From NCBI GenBank assembly GCA_016342455.1, contig JAEIOE010000002.1:33239-97238 (forward strand): 64,000 nucleotides of DNA, in the 5' to 3' direction. The notes beneath the pieces were generated by a model. It did no database searches. It was not told where the DNA came from and saw only the letters and a list, made by a program, of their open reading frames with translations. Of the stretch, positions 62,221 through 64,000 are shown piece after piece; the stretch's first letter is position 1, and the number at the start of each line of letters is the position of its first letter. This stretch comes from Mycoplasmatota bacterium (lineage in GTDB: Bacteria > Bacillota_I > Bacilli_A > Izemoplasmatales > Hujiaoplasmataceae). A program made the translations under genes and the position numbers.

Positions 62221-63774
62221 ATGACAAAGAAAACAAATGATTTTCAGTTAAAGGAATACATACGTTTATCTTCACTCTTAAAAGGCATTAAAAGCTTTGT
62301 TAAAAAACATCAACACATATCGTACATTGAGTTTGATTATTATGTAGTACATGATATGATTTTATTTTCAGTTGAACCAAATTTCGATTTTGAAATTTTA
62401 GAATATACCTTAAATCAAATAAAAAAATCATCTCCTGCTATCAAAAGGATATTTAAGAAACCAATAATATTCTTAAAAGATACAGAAGATGTTTTGCCAG
62501 TTGAAAACACAAGAGTTATCAACCAAAACACGATATTACACTTACAAAATCACGCTCAGAATATAGCGAATATCACAAAAGACGGAATAAAACCAAGAAA
62601 ACTACTAACAAGAATTTATGAAGATGAATACGGTATTTATGAAAATATTATTTTCTGTAATTATATTGATGAAGTATTATCTATCATTAAGAAAAACAGA
62701 AAAATATTAAACAGTATCTTCTATGCCTCTAATATCATGAGATTCAATATATTAGAGAAAGGGAATCACTTAAATTATTTCTTAGCTTTAGGAAAGTTAC
62801 ATACTGGATATATTAGAGATTTTAACCAGTATTATAACTTATCTAAAGATCTATTGAATGAGTTATCCTTGATGAATAGAACCATTCAATCTAGACTATA
62901 TAGACCAGTCTACAAAAAGAACTTGAAAGCAAAGAAGAAATTACGTCTTAAAAAAACAAATATCTTTTTAAAACAAAAAGATTATCGTATGGTATATAAA
63001 ACATATAAGTTCTTATTAAAAAATCAAGCTGTAGAAAAAGAACCGGTAGAAGCCTTTGATTTTGACCAATTAAAAAAAGAATACTTAATGTATGTAAGAA
63101 TACTTACTATATTTTCTGTGGAACACTTTAATTTTAAGATTGAGTCTGATGCCAAAATGAATTTAATAACGCTAAATAGCGATTTTAAATTCATGGACTG
63201 GAAACTAAAAATTTTGAATAACAAAAAAGAGGAATTATTATTAGAATTCAAAAAGGATAAGACATATAGAATCTTATTGATTAGTAATATTGATAAAGAA
63301 AACACCTTAGAAGTATACAAAAAGGATCAAAGGCTTGATGAGATAATTGTCGTAAATCATTTTGATGAAGATTACTTAAAGAGTGATGATGTTTTTATTA
63401 GTATAGAAGATATAGAATCTTTTAGAAGAATCCAACAAATCATTCTAAGAGGAATGATTTATTCCGATACCAAAAGAGTAGTTTGTCCTTTCTGTGGTGG
63501 TAAACTGATAAAGAGTCAATACAACGATGATTACCAATGTAATGATTGTTTGATTGAAATAAAAGAAGGCTTTTGTATTGAAACCAATAAATCATATTTT
63601 TATACTTTAAGTAAACAGGTAATTGATCAAAATACGTATAGCGCTGATATCATTGATGATGAAAAATGGTTTTACAGCAAGCAAATAGAATCTTCAATGT
63701 ACTTTAGGAACATTACCAAGATTAATGAGGATGGGGATATTCTATGCCCGCATTGCAATAAAGTAAAAAAATGA
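62221..63774 (+). CDS. DUF2357/McrC-like partner protein with C-terminal zinc-ribbon cysteine pairs
   Basis: Adjacent to McrB-like gene; RKLLTRIYEDEYGIYENIIFCNYIDEVLSII...FYASNIMRFNILEKGNHLNYFLALGKLHTGYIRDF; VCPFCGG...YQCNDC and terminal CPHC. Confidence 0.65.
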   Translation: MTKKTNDFQLKEYIRLSSLLKGIKSFVKKHQHISYIEFDYYVVHDMILFSVEPNFDFEILEYTLNQIKKSSPAIKRIFKKPIIFLKDTEDVLPVENTRVINQNTILHLQNHAQNIANITKDGIKPRKLLTRIYEDEYGIYENIIFCNYIDEVLSIIKKNRKILNSIFYASNIMRFNILEKGNHLNYFLALGKLHTGYIRDFNQYYNLSKDLLNELSLMNRTIQSRLYRPVYKKNLKAKKKLRLKKTNIFLKQKDYRMVYKTYKFLLKNQAVEKEPVEAFDFDQLKKEYLMYVRILTIFSVEHFNFKIESDAKMNLITLNSDFKFMDWKLKILNNKKEELLLEFKKDKTYRILLISNIDKENTLEVYKKDQRLDEIIVVNHFDEDYLKSDDVFISIEDIESFRRIQQIILRGMIYSDTKRVVCPFCGGKLIKSQYNDDYQCNDCLIEIKEGFCIETNKSYFYTLSKQVIDQNTYSADIIDDEKWFYSKQIESSMYFRNITKINEDGDILCPHCNKVKK

Positions 63775-63781
63775 TAATTAA

Positions 63782-63816
63782 AATAGGCAATATCCAAATT
63801 TCGGATATTGCCTATT
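63782..63816 (+). terminator. Intrinsic terminator
   Basis: 14-bp arms AATAGGCAATATCC/GGATATTGCCTATT followed by T-rich tract. Confidence 0.85.
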
Positions 63817-63949
63817 ATTTTTTTGCATAAGATTTAAATCTTTTATCTGTGTTTTCTCTTTAATGCTAGAATCCAATAGATAAACATTCCAATAGTATAT
63901 GTGTATTGGATAACAAATTGGATTCTTAACTTTTGCAGTTCAAATATAA

Positions 63950-63995
63950 ATAAAGCACGCTTAATGGCCTGAAACGGACAAAGAGCGTGCTTTAT
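63950..63995. terminator. Hairpin with 11-bp arms, probably terminator of a gene lying beyond the window (strand unknown)
   Basis: ATAAAGCACGC...GCGTGCTTTAT with 24-nt loop. Confidence 0.45.
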
Positions 63996-64000
63996 TATAT

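Noticed and set aside
501-63320. Numerous minus-strand ORFs of 60-141 aa in the track (e.g. 501-791, 1202-1627, 4777-5166, 43842-44180, 63024-63320)
   Set aside because: They are antisense to clearly coding plus-strand genes, lack recognizable domains and look like mirror ORFs of AT-rich coding sequence.
1-64000. CRISPR arrays, rRNA or tRNA genes
   Set aside because: No regularly spaced direct repeats and no recognizable rRNA/tRNA sequence seen by eye; short RNAs cannot be excluded without covariance-model searches.

Overview
AT-rich 64 kb window from a low-GC monoderm bacterium using the standard stop codons (TGA terminates many ORFs; TGG is used for Trp). The gene style resembles Tenericutes/Acholeplasma/Izemoplasma-like Firmicutes; that placement is an inference. 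Main blocks: (A) 1-9970, a carbohydrate locus with ABC importer, GH172 (DUF2961), CBM/Big2 surface protein, DUF4185 (GH183-like) lipoprotein, FucI and an AraB-type FGGY kinase. Together these read as a D-arabinan/D-arabinose utilization locus. (B) 10.0-15.9 kb, a large S41-protease-like lipoprotein flanked by decayed surface-protein fragments and a decayed IS3-type element with well conserved terminal inverted repeats. (C) 16.0-21.7 kb, a defense island: AbiEi/AbiEii toxin-antitoxin, a three-gene E2-containing (short type II) CBASS with a 2TM-NUDIX effector, and a putative PD-(D/E)XK restriction-like nuclease downstream of a translationally coupled gene remnant. (D) 23.4-45.6 kb, a capsule/exopolysaccharide cluster (L-FucNAc genes, GalNAcA-type genes, Wzx/Wzy, glycosyltransferases) with an unexpected KdsB-like/KdgK-like/aldolase module. 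(E) 45.6-59.3 kb, two paralogous radical-SAM/HprK-like/PqqD cassettes with an S24/S26 peptidase and NTP_transf_5 protein, a 40-aa candidate RiPP precursor missing from the ORF track, a frame-disrupted exported nuclease and a family of paralogous lipoproteins. (F) 59.5-63.8 kb, a polytopic membrane protein fused to a McrB-like AAA+ ATPase, paired with a DUF2357-like/zinc-ribbon protein. The best candidates for an undescribed system are (E) and (F); the best-supported biological stories are (A) and the CBASS in (C). All family assignments are from motif recognition by eye; no searches were run.
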